This document shows, in pieces, positions 61,929 to 64,000 of a DNA stretch of 64,000 nucleotides (its first letter is position 1; the number at the start of each line of letters is the position of its first letter). The position numbers and the translations under genes were made by a program. Below the pieces are notes generated by a model. The model was not told the origin of the DNA. It saw only the letters and a program-made list of their open reading frames with translations, and ran no database searches. Origin of the DNA: Sedimentibacter acidaminivorans (GTDB taxonomy: Bacteria; Bacillota; Clostridia; Tissierellales; Sedimentibacteraceae); assembly GCF_017873955.1 (NCBI RefSeq), contig NZ_JAGGKS010000006.1:186001-250000 (forward strand), read 5' to 3'.

Positions 61929-64000
61929 TTATTCTATTGGTTCTATGTTCCATATTTTTTTTGAGTATTCCTTTACAGTTCTATCTGAAGAGAATATTCC
62001 AGCAGAAGCAATATTTATAAGGGACATTTGGTTCCACTTCATTTTATTATTGTAGTATATCTGAGATGTTTTGTAGTGTACATTCATGTAGTCTTCAAAA
62101 TCTGCAAAGCACATATAAGGGTCACCAACGCTTTCTACGCCAAGCAAGTATTTAGATATTGATTCAAATGATTTACCGTTTATTCCCTTGTTTAGAAAGT
62201 CAATTATTTTTCTTATTTTTTTATTTTGTTGATAATAAGTAACGGAATTATAGCCATTTCGCCAAAGTTTTTCAACTTCATAATCTTGCATTCCAAAAAG
62301 AAAGAAATTTTCTTTTCCAACTTGTTCTAATATTTCAATATTGGCACCATCATATGTTCCCAGTGTCAATGCTCCATTGAGCATAAACTTCATATTGCCC
62401 GTACCGCTGGCTTCTTTGCCTGCTAAGGAAATTTGTTCACTAATCTCACCAGCTGGTATGATGATTTCTGCTAAACTAACTGAATAATTTTCTATAAAAA
62501 CTACATTTATATACTCCTTAATTACAGAATTTGCATTTATGAAGTCACTGAGTGTACATATTAAATGAATTATTTCTTTTGCTCTATAATAACTTGGAGC
62601 GGCCTTTGCTGCAAAAATAAAGGTTTCTGGTAAAACATTATCTGTCTTGCCTTCTGTAATATCAATAATAATACTGATTATCCTAAGAATATTTAGAAGT
62701 TGTCTCTTATATTCGTGAAGTCTTTTTGCCTGTATATCAAATATAGAGTCAGGGTCTACTATTATATTATTTTTCTTATATATGTAATCAGTAAGCTTTA
62801 GCTTATTATTATATTTTATTTCATCAATTTTTAATAGAACATCTTCATTATCTTTATATTTTTTTAATAATGATAAGTTTTCAGGATTTAAATAGTAACT
62901 TGTTCCAATTAAATCGTTTATGAGATTTTTTAATTCAGGATTTGCTTGGTTTAACCATCGCCTATGAGTTATTCCATTTGTTATATTTGTAAATTTATTT
63001 GGATTGTATTCATAGAAATTTTTAAATATAGTATTTTTTAATATCTCAGAGTGAAGCTTTGCTACACCATTTATAGAATGACTACCTACTATACTAATGT
63101 TAGCCATATTTATTTTACCATAAGAGAATAAGGACATTTGGTTTGCTTTATCCATTTTTCCACTATATTTATTTGACACATCATGCATGAAACGTTGGTT
63201 AATTTCCTGAATAATGGAATATATTCGTGGTAGTTTAGTTTTAATAGTTTCTATTTCCAATGTTTCTAATGCTTCTTGCAAAACAGTATGATTGGTATAT
63301 GATACAGAGTTTGTAACCATGTACCAGGCTTTATCCCATGGACAGAAATATTCATCCATGAAAATTCGCATTAATTCTGGTATAATCAATGCTGGGTGAG
63401 TATCATTAATATGTATTGCGACTTTATCGCAAAAATTGTCTAGGGTGTTGTATTTCTTATAATGGTCATTAACAATATTTTGTGCGGAAGCTGATACAAG
63501 GAAATATTGTTGCTTAATTCTTAAAATTTTTCCTTCAGAGTGGTTATCAGCAGGATAGAGGATTTTTGATATAGCTTCAGCCATTGAATCTTCTGACAAT
63601 GCTTTAATATATTCACCTTGGGAAAAGAGGTTCATATCTATACTTTTTAGACTACGTGCTTCCCAGAGTCTAAGTAAGCTTACTCCTTTGCTTTGATAGC
63701 CTGAAATCATTACATCATAAGGTATAGCCTCCACTTCTGTAGTATTTATATGCTTAATAATTAATCCTTCATTAGTCCATTCTTCTTTTATTTCACCATC
63801 AAAATTAACAACAACTCTTTCTTCTGTTCTAGGAACTAGCCATATATCAGAAGTACTAAGCCAGTCATCAGGTAATTCTGTTTGCCATCCTTCTATTATT
63901 TTTTGTTTAAATAATCCAAACTCATATTTAATTGAAAACCCCGTAACAGGATAATTTTGTGTTGCTAATGAATCTAAAAAACAGGCTGCAAGTCTACCTA
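61929..64000 (-). CDS. glgP: Glycogen/maltodextrin phosphorylase (5' part outside the window)
   Basis: Releases glucose-1-phosphate from alpha-1,4-glucans. The frame runs open to the window end, giving 690 C-terminal codons beginning GRLAACFLDSLATQNYPV, which in the family lies near residue 100-130. The PLP-lysine motif EASGTGNMKFMLNGALTLGT is intact, as are AAKAAPSYYRAKEII and HEYKRQLLNILR. An internal Met at 63734 is not the start. It probably forms an operon with the GH13 gene. Confidence 0.95.
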   Translation of the reverse strand, partial: GRLAACFLDSLATQNYPVTGFSIKYEFGLFKQKIIEGWQTELPDDWLSTSDIWLVPRTEERVVVNFDGEIKEEWTNEGLIIKHINTTEVEAIPYDVMISGYQSKGVSLLRLWEARSLKSIDMNLFSQGEYIKALSEDSMAEAISKILYPADNHSEGKILRIKQQYFLVSASAQNIVNDHYKKYNTLDNFCDKVAIHINDTHPALIIPELMRIFMDEYFCPWDKAWYMVTNSVSYTNHTVLQEALETLEIETIKTKLPRIYSIIQEINQRFMHDVSNKYSGKMDKANQMSLFSYGKINMANISIVGSHSINGVAKLHSEILKNTIFKNFYEYNPNKFTNITNGITHRRWLNQANPELKNLINDLIGTSYYLNPENLSLLKKYKDNEDVLLKIDEIKYNNKLKLTDYIYKKNNIIVDPDSIFDIQAKRLHEYKRQLLNILRIISIIIDITEGKTDNVLPETFIFAAKAAPSYYRAKEIIHLICTLSDFINANSVIKEYINVVFIENYSVSLAEIIIPAGEISEQISLAGKEASGTGNMKFMLNGALTLGTYDGANIEILEQVGKENFFLFGMQDYEVEKLWRNGYNSVTYYQQNKKIRKIIDFLNKGINGKSFESISKYLLGVESVGDPYMCFADFEDYMNVHYKTSQIYYNNKMKWNQMSLINIASAGIFSSDRTVKEYSKKIWNIEPIE

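Noticed and set aside
61929-63734. Complete 601-residue phosphorylase starting at Met 63734
   Set aside because: The upstream frame stays open to the window edge and encodes conserved phosphorylase sequence, so the gene is cut by the window.

Overview
The window is AT-rich (roughly 30% GC by eye), has Gram-positive Shine-Dalgarno sequences, and carries a T-box and an S-box. Its gene content is that of a strictly anaerobic, low-GC Firmicute of the class Clostridia: FabK-type fatty acid synthesis, a V/A-type ATPase with the Na+-binding residues of Enterococcus NtpK, pyruvate:ferredoxin oxidoreductase, a 4-hydroxybutyryl-CoA-dehydratase-type enzyme, a TRAP transporter and S-layer proteins. I cannot name the genus. 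No rRNA, tRNA, CRISPR array, transposase or phage gene was seen.

Layout. 1-2.5 kb: the start of a SWIM-finger protein (probably a SNF2-type helicase), a DUF3343 protein and a ZIP metal transporter. 2.7-6.9 kb: tRNA t6A synthesis (Sua5), YwlE phosphatase, rpiB, and two genes for undecaprenyl-linked wall polymers. 7.1-11.9 kb: acpP-fabK-fabD-fabG-fabF-fabZ. 12.5-21.2 kb: nine-gene V-ATPase operon ntpFIKECGABD. 21.3-22.4 kb: a second FabK-like flavoprotein. 22.5-28.9 kb (minus strand): pheA, tyrA, aroA, aroC, chorismate mutase, aroE and aroK. 29.5-33.8 kb: S-layer-type protein, lipoprotein, HI0933-type flavoprotein. 34.1-48.6 kb: a catabolic island with a TRAP transporter, LarA-like protein, two unrecognised proteins, nadD, a MoaB/CinA-like protein, PFOR, a GntR regulator and an AbfD-like dehydratase. 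48.7-53.9 kb (minus): EamA transporter, SEC-C protein, and a 2-hydroxyacid dehydrogenase/IlvD-type dehydratase/GntR unit. 54-64 kb: phosphodiester-glycosidase wall protein, S-box-metK, and glycogen/maltodextrin enzymes (malQ, GH13 amylase, glgP cut by the window end).

Most notable. (1) tyrA is preceded by its own promoter, a ribosome-binding site, a 43-codon leader peptide with ten tyrosines (four consecutive), an intrinsic terminator and a competing antiterminator pairing. This is the architecture of ribosome-mediated attenuation. The adjacent pheA uses a T-box, so two neighbouring genes of one pathway appear to use different sensing mechanisms. (2) The acpP promoter and the promoter of the distant second FabK-like gene share a FabT-like palindrome at the same place beside the -10 box. 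(3) The TRAP island joins a LarA-like protein to nadD, whose product NaAD is the precursor of the LarA nickel-pincer cofactor, together with four small or mid-size proteins I cannot assign. This is the best candidate for an undescribed pathway. (4) Two GntR/FCD regulators lie by their probable targets, and palindromic operators can be read at the promoters.

Where a Shine-Dalgarno sequence clearly favours an internal start codon, I used that start and say so.
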